NCBI GenBank assembly: GCA_964439625.1
Contig: CAYTPI010000001.1
Span: 124,001 to 188,000 of the forward strand
DNA from: CAYTPI01 sp964439625
Lineage (GTDB): Bacteria > Chloroflexota > Anaerolineae > Aggregatilineales > UBA3940
Direction of reading: 5' to 3'
Length of the DNA stretch: 64,000 bases
Shown in pieces: positions 18,062-26,438 of the stretch (position 1 is its first letter; each line of letters starts with the position of its first letter). Under the pieces are notes generated by a model. The model saw only the letters and a list, made by a program, of their open reading frames with translations, was not told where the DNA came from and searched no databases. The translations under genes and the position numbers were made by a program.

Positions 18062-19511
18062 TGTGTAGGGTTTTCTCGGCTTCGGATTTTGTCTCCCAGA
18101 GCCAATCCCTCACTGCCACGGTGGCGTGGCAGTCTTCCTCGTTATAGTGCAGAATGCGGTTGATGTAGGTGCGGTCGCCGTTCTCCAGCCAATGGATGAA
18201 GTCCAGCACGGAGTCGCCGCCGGAGGTTGTTTCACTATCCCAACTGAAGCCGAGCCAAGGTGCAACAGCTTTGAGCGAATAGCTTCGCAGTGGTAGCGCG
18301 ATTGACTTCTTGATCGCCTTTTCGAGGTTCACCAATCGATCCATTAGTCGCTCAGCACGTTCGGTGCCGCCATGGCGCTCGGTCAATTGCTTAATGGCTG
18401 TCTTCTCGTAAGCGCCATAGTGGTAGACGTGTGCGCCCTTATGGCCGAGGAATGCATCCAACCGCGCCAAAAAACTGAGCCACATGAGGCCTTCGTCGGC
18501 AGGTTTTTCTGCTAGGTCATATTCATAAACCCATGTGCCGTCTCGCTTGACGACGTAGCCCATCAGGTAATGAAACTGTTCATTGGGGATTGACTCGATA
18601 TCATAAAAAACGTCATAGGGCGAGGGCGCAGGCAACTTGATCTTCTTAAAGATGATGGCTTCATCATTCGTGAGGGCCTGCGCATGACGCAATATCTTAT
18701 CCGCGACTTTGTCCCCGACCCCTTTGATGTTCAGTAACTCCTCGCGCGGGATGTTGGTTACATCGCTAATGCGACCTCTGTTCTGCGTGTGAAGCATCTG
18801 CCAGACCGTGCGCCGCATACCCGGTAGCAGGGAGGCATCGTGATTTTCCTCGGCGATTTGCGTACAAAAGCTTTGCCAACCGCACATTTTGCAAACCGAC
18901 GAAATGAACGGCTTCCGTTCTTCACCAGCAGCTAATAGGCGCGTTTCCGCAAGGTAAGCATTAAACAGCGGGGCGTCAAACTTGACGATCTCTTCCGTAA
19001 ACAAGCCGACCGCATCTTTCGCATCTTTGAGATACAAACTGCCGACTGGGCGTACTGTTTGAATTTGCTCCAATAGCCACGCATAGCACATCACTTGGAG
19101 GCGGTGGCCTTTCTTTGATTTTGACGCCAGTTTAATATCTACAGGCCGGTAAATATGCGTGCCAAGCGCTGACGCTACATCGTCCACACGGATTAGTAAG
19201 TCCGGCACACCGACTACATCATCGTGCAGCAGCACCCCCTGGTAGATGATCTTTGCCCCATTTTGCATGAGTTCGAGTGTTTGCTGCCAACCAGTTTCGA
19301 GGTCGCCGATGATGTAAGCTGGTTTTTCAACTTTTAGTGTCGCCACCACCCGATCCTCGAAGGCCTCACCTTCCGCCGCCAAGTACTTTTGATACTCTGA
19401 TCGCTCATCGCGCAGGTTTTTGTCACGATTATGGTTCAGATAGACCATGCGGTCGCACTCAGTGAGGGAATACAGATCAGTTGCTCGAATGGTGCGAGTA
19501 GGATTACTCAT
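18054..19511 (-). CDS. TM0106-family RecB-like nuclease
   Basis: 485 residues from ATG 19511; an upstream in-frame start at 19565 adds 18 residues unlike the family. The N-terminal RecB/Cas4-like nuclease half starts with the RATDLY..TEC motif (C19) and ends with the cysteine cluster C-KMC-GWQSFC, together a likely [4Fe-4S] site as in Cas4 and AddB. A helix-hairpin-helix (LLNIKGVGDKVADKIL) sits in the middle. The C-terminal half is an RNase H-like exonuclease fold, with DVFYDIES and YHYGAYEKTA. This is the COG2251 layout. It probably acts in DNA repair or processing. It is translationally coupled to yigZ downstream. Confidence 0.88.
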   Translation of the reverse strand: MSNPTRTIRATDLYSLTECDRMVYLNHNRDKNLRDERSEYQKYLAAEGEAFEDRVVATLKVEKPAYIIGDLETGWQQTLELMQNGAKIIYQGVLLHDDVVGVPDLLIRVDDVASALGTHIYRPVDIKLASKSKKGHRLQVMCYAWLLEQIQTVRPVGSLYLKDAKDAVGLFTEEIVKFDAPLFNAYLAETRLLAAGEERKPFISSVCKMCGWQSFCTQIAEENHDASLLPGMRRTVWQMLHTQNRGRISDVTNIPREELLNIKGVGDKVADKILRHAQALTNDEAIIFKKIKLPAPSPYDVFYDIESIPNEQFHYLMGYVVKRDGTWVYEYDLAEKPADEGLMWLSFLARLDAFLGHKGAHVYHYGAYEKTAIKQLTERHGGTERAERLMDRLVNLEKAIKKSIALPLRSYSLKAVAPWLGFSWDSETTSGGDSVLDFIHWLENGDRTYINRILHYNEEDCHATVAVRDWLWETKSEAEKTLHNE

Positions 19512-19649
19512 ATATGCTTTGTTACTCCCTGTGACTGGTATCATAGCTACGATGATCACCGTCATCCGCTGTTATGATTGGGCACCCTGTTCAACATACT
19601 TTTGATGGATTATGCTAAGCGTAACCATAGAATACTATAGGATTTAAAC

Positions 19650-20639
19650 ATGTTGACGTTAAATTATCGAATACTGACTGTATTTCTGCTCGTAGCGGCA
19701 GCTGTTTTAGTCGGGTGTAACACGCCAGAATTGGCAACACAAACGTTTGCAACGGCAGAATTACTCTCTACAGAGACCAGTATAGTCGAAACAGAAGGCC
19801 AACAAGAACCGAATTCAACACCATTGACAGATGCGCAACCAACTACCGTTGTTGAGTCCACTGTGATGCCAACAGTAGCAGCTTTTGCTACCGTTGAAGT
19901 GGTGCCTACCGTCAATGAAGTAGCCGAGGTTGAGCCAGCGCAGCCGTCCGCGCTCCGAAATGGTTGTTCAACTGGCGTGCAGTACGAGGCTTTGCCGTTT
20001 AATGATCTTGACCTTTGGTCGGTGTATCAGTCCGGTGTTGATGCCGACTACAGCGGAATTATTGCGTTTTGGCAGGCTACTTATCCACAGCAGTTTGGAA
20101 CAGCTTTTCCGGGGGTCTGCCATACCGTCGAGTACACGCCAGAAACTGTGCCCTTTCAAGAGAGCTGTGTTACACCAGATCGAGCCGCGAACAACGCTTT
20201 TTATTGTCCATCTGTTAATGCCGTCATGTGGGATGGCCCGACCTTCTACCATCAAATATATAGTGACCTCGGCCCTGCCTCACTGACGTTTATTACAGCC
20301 CATGAATTTGGGCATGCCGTACAATTTCTCAGTGGAACACTCCCCGCCACCTCAGTAAATACTGAGCTTCAGGCGGACTGCTATGCAGGGGCCTATCTAG
20401 GATACGCGGCTAATCAAGGGTTGCTTACGCAAGAAGATGCCCGCGATGTTATCTTGATCGTCGCCGCCGTCGGGCAATCACGCTTTGGCTCAACTTGGTT
20501 GACGCGCAGTCACGGCACGTCGCTTCAACGTGAATTAGCCACGCAGCGTGGTTTTACAGATGGCGTTGCTGGTTGCCAGATCGATTTTAGTGAACCGATA
20601 AGACCCTTAGAGGAAAGAAACGGGCCACTTCGCCAATAA
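19650..20639 (+). CDS. Lipoprotein zinc metallopeptidase (YpfJ-like)
   Basis: 329 residues. A lipoprotein signal ends with VLVGC, giving lipidated Cys23. A Thr/Val/Glu-rich linker (about 30-100) leads to the neutral zinc metallopeptidase domain (PF04228 type). The zinc site is HEFGH (218-222) with the third ligand in ELQADCYAGAY (239-249). Cys residues at 106, 157, 173 and 186 may form disulfides outside the membrane. The protein is likely anchored on the outer face of the cytoplasmic membrane; substrates are unknown. AGGA lies 7 bases before the ATG. Confidence 0.88.
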   Translation: MLTLNYRILTVFLLVAAAVLVGCNTPELATQTFATAELLSTETSIVETEGQQEPNSTPLTDAQPTTVVESTVMPTVAAFATVEVVPTVNEVAEVEPAQPSALRNGCSTGVQYEALPFNDLDLWSVYQSGVDADYSGIIAFWQATYPQQFGTAFPGVCHTVEYTPETVPFQESCVTPDRAANNAFYCPSVNAVMWDGPTFYHQIYSDLGPASLTFITAHEFGHAVQFLSGTLPATSVNTELQADCYAGAYLGYAANQGLLTQEDARDVILIVAAVGQSRFGSTWLTRSHGTSLQRELATQRGFTDGVAGCQIDFSEPIRPLEERNGPLRQ

Positions 20640-20721
20640 CCAGCCGTGACAATAACTTTCCATTTCAGTCGGAAGTACTTACAATGTGGGCACTTCAAAT
20701 ATTCTGGAAAAAGGTGCGATT

Positions 20722-21582
20722 GTGGCAAGAGAAAGAGCAGAGTCATTGCGAATGGCCGTCAATGAGGCGCGCCACGCTGGAGATATAGAAGCCGAAGTTG
20801 ATGCAGCATATCATCTATCGCTGTTTAGAATCGAATCGCGAGATTGGCGTCTTTTGGAGTCACTAGTAGAGGAATTTATTGGCGTCAATCGTACAGATAA
20901 AGAACGCTTTTACGCAGCGCACTGGTTGATGGAAATTCAAGAATTCATTATCGAAGAAGGCCAAGCTGCATTAGCCGAACAGCTTATGTATCAAGTGGTA
21001 AAGATCGGTCAAGACATCGAGCGCTCTGATGTAGAGTTTGCTGGACGCGTGCATCTTGCAACAGCCCAGCGTGCGCAAGGTAACTCTCGGGATGCGATTG
21101 CAAACTATGAAGCAGCACTCGAAATGCTTGGCCTAGACCCTGAAGCTGATGAGTATCGGGCAGAATTATCCATGCGGCTTGGGCAGGCCAATCTCGAGTT
21201 GAACCGTGTTGAACAAGCGCGCTTGTACTTTAACCGGGCGCTAACGATTGCATCACAGTATGAAGATCAACGTGCGCGTTCAACTCTCCTTGGCTGGCTT
21301 GGTTTGACCAATATGCAGGCCAACAATTTTGAAGGTGCTGTGAGCCAATTAGAGCCAGCCGTAAAAGGGATACGTACTGAGGGTGACGAAGACCTGTGGC
21401 CTTTCCTTGCAATCCTTTTGGCAAACCTATCAGATGCGTATAAAGGCGTTGGTAAGCCTGAAGACCAGCGTCGGGCGATGGCGCAGGCTCGTGACATGTT
21501 CTACAAAACCAATCAGAATGATGCTGCGCAAGAAGCCGAACGTGCCATCAAGCAGATGGATGCGCGTCGGAGCGCCTTCTAA
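20722..21582 (+). CDS. TPR-repeat protein
   Basis: 286 residues if started at GTG 20722, which has AAAAAGG about 7 bases upstream; a GTG 12 codons earlier (20686) lacks a ribosome site. The protein is all-helical, with tetratricopeptide repeats through most of its length (for example ATAQRAQGNSRDAIANYEAAL and LGQANLELNRVEQARLYFNRAL patterns, given in part). It has no catalytic domain or signal peptide, so it is a cytoplasmic scaffold. It is followed after 29 bases by a second TPR gene on the same strand, probably co-transcribed. Confidence 0.8.
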   Translation: MARERAESLRMAVNEARHAGDIEAEVDAAYHLSLFRIESRDWRLLESLVEEFIGVNRTDKERFYAAHWLMEIQEFIIEEGQAALAEQLMYQVVKIGQDIERSDVEFAGRVHLATAQRAQGNSRDAIANYEAALEMLGLDPEADEYRAELSMRLGQANLELNRVEQARLYFNRALTIASQYEDQRARSTLLGWLGLTNMQANNFEGAVSQLEPAVKGIRTEGDEDLWPFLAILLANLSDAYKGVGKPEDQRRAMAQARDMFYKTNQNDAAQEAERAIKQMDARRSAF

Positions 21583-21611
21583 CGTCATAAGTAACTGAAT
21601 ATAAAGATCAC

Positions 21612-23027
21612 TTGAACGAAACAATCGTTAAACTGAAGCAAGCTTTGCAAGCTGCACGAGACAAAGAGGATCACGCGGCTGAAACGCGTATCCTCAGCGA
21701 TCTCGGTGCTGTTGTAACGCGCCCAGGGGGTGGGCAGGAGGCGCTTCGTCACCTACAGCAAGCCGAAACGCTCGCCCAGCAGTTACATGATCAAAAACTT
21801 CTTGCGGAAATCATGAACAACAAAGGCCGCGCCTACATGGCAGATGGATTGGTGCGTGAGGCACTTGCCGCTTACGAGACTGCGGTAGATTTAGCTCAGC
21901 AAATTAACGCAGATCACATCGAGTTAACCGCTCTGCGCGCCTTGACATATGCTAACCGTCAGTTTGTCTCTGCTGACCGTGCTTTAAGCTACGCGCGCTT
22001 AGGCGTTACTATCGCCGCAAAGGTAGATGATGCGGAAACGCAGGGCGAGCTTCAGTTGATAGCAGCTAATTTGCTCGGCGATATGGATATGTTTGAGGAA
22101 GCACTTGAGGGTTTCCAGCAGGCCATCACGATCTTCGAGCTGGCAGGGTTACGCTACCAATTGGCACAAGCGACCGGTAATCTGGCGATGACCTACGCCC
22201 GCATGAACCAAACTGCACCTGCCCGCGATCTGTTTGAGCAAGCGATGTTCACCTTCAAAGATTTGGGTAAGACTGCCGACATGGTTCAGGCTGATACCTA
22301 CCGTCAGGCAATAGACGATGGGCAAGTAGCCCAATTTGTGCCGGGGCCACTGGCGAACTTACGGGAGGCTCGTGAGGCTGGAGTGCCAGAGCGCATTCTC
22401 AACGCTTTAGATGACATCATGGCCTATCACGTTGACCAAAGCCATATGGGCAGTGTCATCCGGTACGCTCATCAGAAGATCGCAGTGGCTCGCCAAGTGA
22501 CAGATGCTGCCTCAGAATGTGATGCTTTTGCCGATCTCGGAACAGCGCACATGGCCTTGGGTGAAGTCGTAGAAGCCATCGAAGCACAGCAGCAGGCCCT
22601 GGCTCTTGCCCAATCTGTCAATGATGAACAGCGCGTTTTGAATGCGATGTTAGGCCTGCTTGACGCCCAGCAAAAGCTGAACGTAGAAGATGCGATTACA
22701 GTTGGTCGCGCCGCAGTAGAGCAAGCTATTACCCTTGGCGATACAGAAACAGCGATGCATGTCTCAGGGGTTTTGGGTGTTCTCTATGAAGAACAGGGAG
22801 ATGTTGATAACGCCGCTCAACAGCTTGCCGCTGCTGCTGATAGAGCCGAGCGCATCGGGGAAACCGGGCGGCAGGCGACCTATCTCTTTAACCTTGGCAT
22901 GATGCTGTATGACAGCGGGCAAGATAGTCAACAACAACTAGAGGCTGCGCGAGCGCTGTTTAAGTCGTTGGCACAGCCTGATATTGTGGCACGTATTGAT
23001 CAGGTATTGGGCACAACCGCTGACTAA
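21612..23027 (+). CDS. TPR-repeat protein
   Basis: 471 residues, TTG start at 21612 without a strong ribosome site. Two blocks of tetratricopeptide repeats (about 10-230 and 270-460) are separated by a linker around QFVPGPLANLREAREAGV. The second block resembles the first (ALAQQ and LALAQSVNDEQR units), which suggests internal duplication. No catalytic motif is visible. It follows the TPR gene at 20722 and may assemble with it. Its stop overlaps the end of the cupin remnant on the opposite strand. Confidence 0.8.
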   Translation: MNETIVKLKQALQAARDKEDHAAETRILSDLGAVVTRPGGGQEALRHLQQAETLAQQLHDQKLLAEIMNNKGRAYMADGLVREALAAYETAVDLAQQINADHIELTALRALTYANRQFVSADRALSYARLGVTIAAKVDDAETQGELQLIAANLLGDMDMFEEALEGFQQAITIFELAGLRYQLAQATGNLAMTYARMNQTAPARDLFEQAMFTFKDLGKTADMVQADTYRQAIDDGQVAQFVPGPLANLREAREAGVPERILNALDDIMAYHVDQSHMGSVIRYAHQKIAVARQVTDAASECDAFADLGTAHMALGEVVEAIEAQQQALALAQSVNDEQRVLNAMLGLLDAQQKLNVEDAITVGRAAVEQAITLGDTETAMHVSGVLGVLYEEQGDVDNAAQQLAAAADRAERIGETGRQATYLFNLGMMLYDSGQDSQQQLEAARALFKSLAQPDIVARIDQVLGTTAD

Positions 23028-23244
23028 AGTTGTTCAACCTCATGGGTAAGCTCATCATCAACCACATGGCCTTTATTCCATACACCTGCGGGTTTAAACG
23101 CAGCACAAGCAATGTCTCATCTTCCGCCACGGGGCGATGCTCGACCCCGCGCGGAACGCTCGTAAACTCGCCGACCAGTTTGGGGCTCTAATGATCGTTA
23201 AATAGGGTGAACTTCTCGCTCAGGTTGATGGTTTCGAGGTGCAT
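23024..23244 (-). pseudogene. Cupin pseudogene
   Basis: From ATG 23244 the minus strand reads MHLETINLSEKFTLFNDH and then meets TAG at 23190-23188, where the family has tryptophan (TGG to TAG). The same frame continues as SPKLVGE, jumps directly to FTSVPRGVEHRPVAEDET, and the last part (GVWNKGHVVDDELTHEVEQL, stop at 23024) is in another frame. Thus a small cupin gene has lost its metal-binding core by an internal deletion of about 40 codons, and carries a nonsense codon and a frameshift. It is the last gene of the Rieske/SRPBCC/TIGR01777 run. Assignment rests on recalled cupin consensus. Confidence 0.78.
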
Positions 23245-23255
23245 ACTACTACTTC

Positions 23256-23624
23256 TTAGCGCAGTTCAAGAAAGATGGATGTGCCCTCTTGGCGTACGAC
23301 GTAAGTTTGCAGCGAGCTTTCTTGAATAAGGCCGCCGAGAAAATCACCGACGCCAATGGGCCAGTTTGACCAGCGCTTGACTTCGCCCGTTTCGATGTCG
23401 AATTCACCACGGTGCAGCGGGCAGACAATGCATCCTTCTTCCGTGATCTTGCCACCCTTCAGTGGCCAACCCATATGAGGGCACTGGTTACGTACTGCAA
23501 AGATCGTTCCGTTGTGGTTGACCAGCAGCACTTCGACCTTGCCAACTTTAATCACTGTGCGCATGCCAGTGGTTAGGTCATCAACGTTTGCTACTTTGAT
23601 CCATTTAGAGCCAACATCTACCAT
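23256..23624 (-). CDS. Rieske [2Fe-2S] protein
   Basis: 122 residues, a stand-alone Rieske ferredoxin. The cluster ligands are in CPHMG (C48, H50) and CPLHRGEFD (C68, H71). No signal peptide or membrane helix is present, so it is a cytoplasmic electron-transfer or dioxygenase-type ferredoxin. It lies 75 bases after a second Rieske gene in the same direction, and the two share the overall layout, so they are likely paralogs. Partner reductase or oxygenase not seen in the window. Confidence 0.9.
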   Translation of the reverse strand: MVDVGSKWIKVANVDDLTTGMRTVIKVGKVEVLLVNHNGTIFAVRNQCPHMGWPLKGGKITEEGCIVCPLHRGEFDIETGEVKRWSNWPIGVGDFLGGLIQESSLQTYVVRQEGTSIFLELR

Positions 23625-23699
23625 GAAATTATCCTAATCATATCACTCTTGTTTACCAATACGTGGTTTGTGCCCTATTGGGTTCACTCTTTGACGAAA

Positions 23700-24074
23700 T
23701 TAGGCCGAGTCTTCGACATCCATCTCAATATAGATTGTGCCTGCTTCAACTCTCGTGGGGTAAATTTCGAGCGCTTTTTCTGGTGAGAGCTTACCCGCTA
23801 ATATTCCTAACCCCGGAGGCCATGGCGACCAATCCACTACATCACCTGTTTCTAAGACGAAAGCACTTCGGTGAAACGGGCAGTGTAGTTCCCCACTGCG
23901 AACATTGCCCGCTTGTAACGGATACCCTAAATGTGGGCAGCGATTATTAACTGCATGCAATTTATCATTTTCGTCCCACAATAGTAAGATAGTTACTTCG
24001 CCTAGTTGGACGGTTTTACGGGTACCAACGGGTAAATCAGCTTCCGGCAGTGCTTCGATCCATTGTTTCATCAT
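23700..24074 (-). CDS. Rieske [2Fe-2S] protein
   Basis: 124 residues from the ATG at 24074, which has GGAGA 7 bases upstream (a second ATG follows directly at 24071); a longer frame from 24119 has no support. Ligand motifs are CPHLG and CPFHRSAFVLETG. It overlaps the upstream SRPBCC gene by 38 bases, so the two are translationally linked. A close neighbour downstream encodes a second Rieske protein; the tandem suggests two electron carriers for related oxidoreductases, or duplication without division of labour. Confidence 0.88.
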   Translation of the reverse strand: MMKQWIEALPEADLPVGTRKTVQLGEVTILLLWDENDKLHAVNNRCPHLGYPLQAGNVRSGELHCPFHRSAFVLETGDVVDWSPWPPGLGILAGKLSPEKALEIYPTRVEAGTIYIEMDVEDSA

Positions 24075-24552
24075 GCGATTTCTCCAGACTTTGCTTCGTA
24101 CGATACTGCCGCCATACAAACAGAATAGGCAGCCCTAACCACATCATCAAACTCTTGAATAGTCTGACGGGGTGTGCAGGTATTTTAGCGCGAATTCTGT
24201 CATGAATGATGGTAGTCGTCTCGTCAATCGCCTCAAACTGATGACGATGTTCCCATAAAGTGAACGGGCCTGTCTCTTGAACATCTGTAAAACCGTTCTC
24301 GGAGACATCAAGGATGCGGCTCTCCCAATACACAGGAACTGGCCCTAACCACATGGTAAAGTCGAGACGGCTGTTTTCCACCAATGGATCATCTGCCCGG
24401 TGCACCTTCATTGGGACAAGCGGTGGTGCCAGTGCCTTGAAGCCATCTGCGTTGCTGTGAAAACGAGTGACATCTGCCAGTGGTGCATTCACCGTCATGG
24501 TTCGCTCGAACCAAAGTCCGCTATCTATCTCGGTACTGCGTTGTTCTGTCAT
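24037..24552 (-). CDS. SRPBCC (START-like) protein
   Basis: 171 residues with the START/SRPBCC helix-grip fold: FERTMTVNAPLADVTRFHSNADGFKAL at the start (only partly listed), LGPVPVYWESRI strands, FTDVQETGPFTLWEHRHQFE, and a long C-terminal helix with a hydrophobic patch. These proteins bind hydrophobic ligands. In many bacteria an SRPBCC gene precedes or is fused to a TIGR01777 epimerase, as in this operon, where the two are 4 bases apart. It overlaps the downstream Rieske start by 38 bases. Ligand unknown. Confidence 0.85.
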   Translation of the reverse strand: MTEQRSTEIDSGLWFERTMTVNAPLADVTRFHSNADGFKALAPPLVPMKVHRADDPLVENSRLDFTMWLGPVPVYWESRILDVSENGFTDVQETGPFTLWEHRHQFEAIDETTTIIHDRIRAKIPAHPVRLFKSLMMWLGLPILFVWRQYRTKQSLEKSHDETMDRSTAGS

Positions 24553-24556
24553 TGAA

Positions 24557-25525
24557 TTAGGCTATGGCAGCGGCGGCTGACTGCGCTTTGCCGTCGTTGA
24601 GTAAGTCGCGTAGGGCGGCTTCTGGGTCAGTAAACAGCCAGGTGAAGCCAGCTTCTTCTAGTTTCTTTGGGGCTGCTCGTTGACCATACAGCACGATGTC
24701 AGCAACTTCTCCCATTACAAGCCGCATAGCAGGGGCTGGGGCAGGAATAAAAGCGGGTCGCTTCATGACTTTACCCAGTGCCCGTGAGAATTGTGCGTTG
24801 GTCACGGGGTCCGGTGCAGTTAAATTGTATGGGCCGGCTGTGCTTTCAGTCGTCATCAGAAAGCGAATGGCACGCGCCTCATCAGCGATGTGAATCCATG
24901 GGTAATACTGTTTGCCGCTGCCGATTGGGCCGCCGGAAAACATCTTGAACGGGATCATCTGGCGTGGCAGGGCGCCCCCTTCTGTTGATAAAACAATGCC
25001 AGTCCGAATAATGCAGGTGCGAACGCCCATATCAGTCGCTGGTTGGATGGCCTCTTCCCATTTCTTTGAGACGAAGGCCGCAAAGTCGTCATCTGGACCA
25101 GCGGGGCCATCTTCTGCTGTTACCTTGTCTTTCGTATCGCCATAGTAGCCAACTGCCGAGGCTTGAATGATCACCCTTGGCTTGGTGCCTGCTTTTTCAA
25201 CGGCCTCAACGACGGCTGCACCTGCTCCCAAACGGCTGTCGAGAATTGAGCGCTTACGCTCAGATGTCCAACGATCAGGAGGAAAGCCTTCGCCAGCTAG
25301 GTTGGTACCCGCTAGGTTGATGATGGCATAGGCACCGGTGCATAAGTCGAGCCAACCATCGGATGTCTGGGCATCCCATTGACGGATTGGCACACTCAAA
25401 GGTAAGGTATCGCGTTTGCTTTCCGGGTTACGGCTTAGCACCACAACTTCTTGGTTATCAGCCACCATCTGCCGAACCAGGTACTGCCCGATCAGGCCAG
25501 TGCCGCCTGTAATAATTGTTCTCAT
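24557..25525 (-). CDS. TIGR01777 family epimerase-like protein (YfcH type)
   Basis: 322 residues of the NAD(P)-dependent extended SDR group TIGR01777. Visible are the Rossmann motif GGTGLIGQYL (7-16), ...NLAGTNLAGEGF (about 72-83), WTSERKRSILDSR (about 88-100), and YYG...KV with the family's usual active-site area, and a C-terminal DUF1731-like end (PAFIPAPAPAMRLVMGE). The biochemical role is not known for the family; some members (SulA-type) affect cell division. It starts the operon TIGR01777-SRPBCC-Rieske-Rieske-cupin remnant. Confidence 0.9.
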   Translation of the reverse strand: MRTIITGGTGLIGQYLVRQMVADNQEVVVLSRNPESKRDTLPLSVPIRQWDAQTSDGWLDLCTGAYAIINLAGTNLAGEGFPPDRWTSERKRSILDSRLGAGAAVVEAVEKAGTKPRVIIQASAVGYYGDTKDKVTAEDGPAGPDDDFAAFVSKKWEEAIQPATDMGVRTCIIRTGIVLSTEGGALPRQMIPFKMFSGGPIGSGKQYYPWIHIADEARAIRFLMTTESTAGPYNLTAPDPVTNAQFSRALGKVMKRPAFIPAPAPAMRLVMGEVADIVLYGQRAAPKKLEEAGFTWLFTDPEAALRDLLNDGKAQSAAAAIA

Positions 25526-25736
25526 AGCTTTCGTTCTCCATCGTCAAGAGGGGTGATTTTAGTGGAGTATACAGTGTGCTGGAACTATTTTCACTGATTA
25601 CTAAATCAATCGAAATGCGCTTCAACGACCAATTGTTATCTACTGATTCTACGATACTGTAGGCAGACTTCACTCAGGAAACAGTGGTGTAGTTCAAGGA
25701 TTGCATGGACTGACTCGAGCGCAAACCGGCGTTTAG

Positions 25737-25768
25737 ATGGGGCAAGACAATTGCCCCATTTGTCTTGC
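25737..25768. promoter_or_regulatory. Two mutually exclusive hairpins
   Basis: Hairpin A pairs ATGGGGCAA (25737-25745) with TTGCCCCAT (25751-25759). Hairpin B pairs GCAAGACAA (25742-25750) with TTGTCTTGC (25760-25768). Both are perfect 9-bp stems that share bases, so only one can form at a time. The element starts 20 bases after the stop of the DoxX-like gene and lies upstream of the TIGR01777 operon, both on the minus strand. It may act as terminator, attenuator or processing site; there is no clear T-run. Confidence 0.4.
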
Positions 25769-25787
25769 GCTGACTTATTTCGTTGTG

Positions 25788-26288
25788 TTACGCTTCATCC
25801 GTTAGGTGACCACCACGGACAGTCGCACCAACCACCATAGCTGCACTGATCAACACTAAATTCTTAACGATGTACTGCCCCTCTAACGTCAGACCAAACG
25901 GAAAAACTGTCCAAACGGCTTCTGGGTTCAGGAATAACGGCGAAACGGTGCCACCCATCTGCAAGAACATTAGAATAATGGTGGTACGCATAAACTTCCC
26001 CGTTATAAAGCCCAGCCCGATTGCCATCTCCCAGATAGCTAATACCGGAAAGAAAAGGCTCATCGGTACCATGCTCCCCAGCGTCCCAATTATGAGTCCC
26101 TCAGCAGGGCTGAGACCCGGAAACAGCTTCAATGCGCCGAACCAGAAGAAGATTATCCCGATAGATATCCGCAAGGCTGTGATGCCATGCTGTGCCATCC
26201 AATGTGTAACTTGACGGTCAATTTTATCGGCATCAATTCCTGCATAGGCTTCAATAAATTTGAACATCCATCCATTTGTGTTTTGCAT
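25788..26288 (-). CDS. DoxX/DUF417-like membrane protein
   Basis: 166 residues with four predicted membrane helices, preceded by an amphipathic, polar N-terminus of 35 residues. The core LRISIGIIFFWFGALKLFPG is the typical first helix of DoxX and YkgB/DUF417-type proteins. Members are small integral proteins associated with oxidative or redox stress functions in some bacteria, but the reaction here is unknown. The gene has its own promoter region, with a strong AT-rich palindrome upstream of the -10 (26375-26398), and is followed by two competing hairpins. Confidence 0.72.
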   Translation of the reverse strand: MQNTNGWMFKFIEAYAGIDADKIDRQVTHWMAQHGITALRISIGIIFFWFGALKLFPGLSPAEGLIIGTLGSMVPMSLFFPVLAIWEMAIGLGFITGKFMRTTIILMFLQMGGTVSPLFLNPEAVWTVFPFGLTLEGQYIVKNLVLISAAMVVGATVRGGHLTDEA

Positions 26289-26333
26289 CTACCATTGCCC
26301 TCAACTTAGGCTTGTGAATTTCGTAACAAGCGT

Positions 26334-26342
26334 AGTTTAGCA
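26334..26342 (-). promoter_or_regulatory. Extended -10 promoter element
   Basis: On the minus strand TGCTAAACT forms an extended -10; the predicted transcript start, near 26327, is about 38 bases before the ATG of the DoxX-like gene at 26288. Confidence 0.45.
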
Positions 26343-26374
26343 CGCATTGTGAAATAATGCACATAAAATTCAAT

Positions 26375-26398
26375 ATCTTTTATAAATTTATAAAAGAT
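26375..26398. promoter_or_regulatory. 24-bp perfect palindrome, operator candidate
   Basis: ATCTTTTATAAA (26375-26386) is followed directly by its reverse complement TTTATAAAAGAT (26387-26398), giving a 24-bp perfect dyad without loop. It lies around -48 to -71 relative to the predicted start of the DoxX-like transcript, a typical activator position. A terminator for the DUF2723 gene is unlikely, because that gene ends at 26439 and the dyad has no hairpin loop or GC-rich stem. Confidence 0.5.
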
Positions 26399-26438
26399 TA
26401 AGACAGTACCTGCTTTAATGAGTTCTTACGCACAGCTT

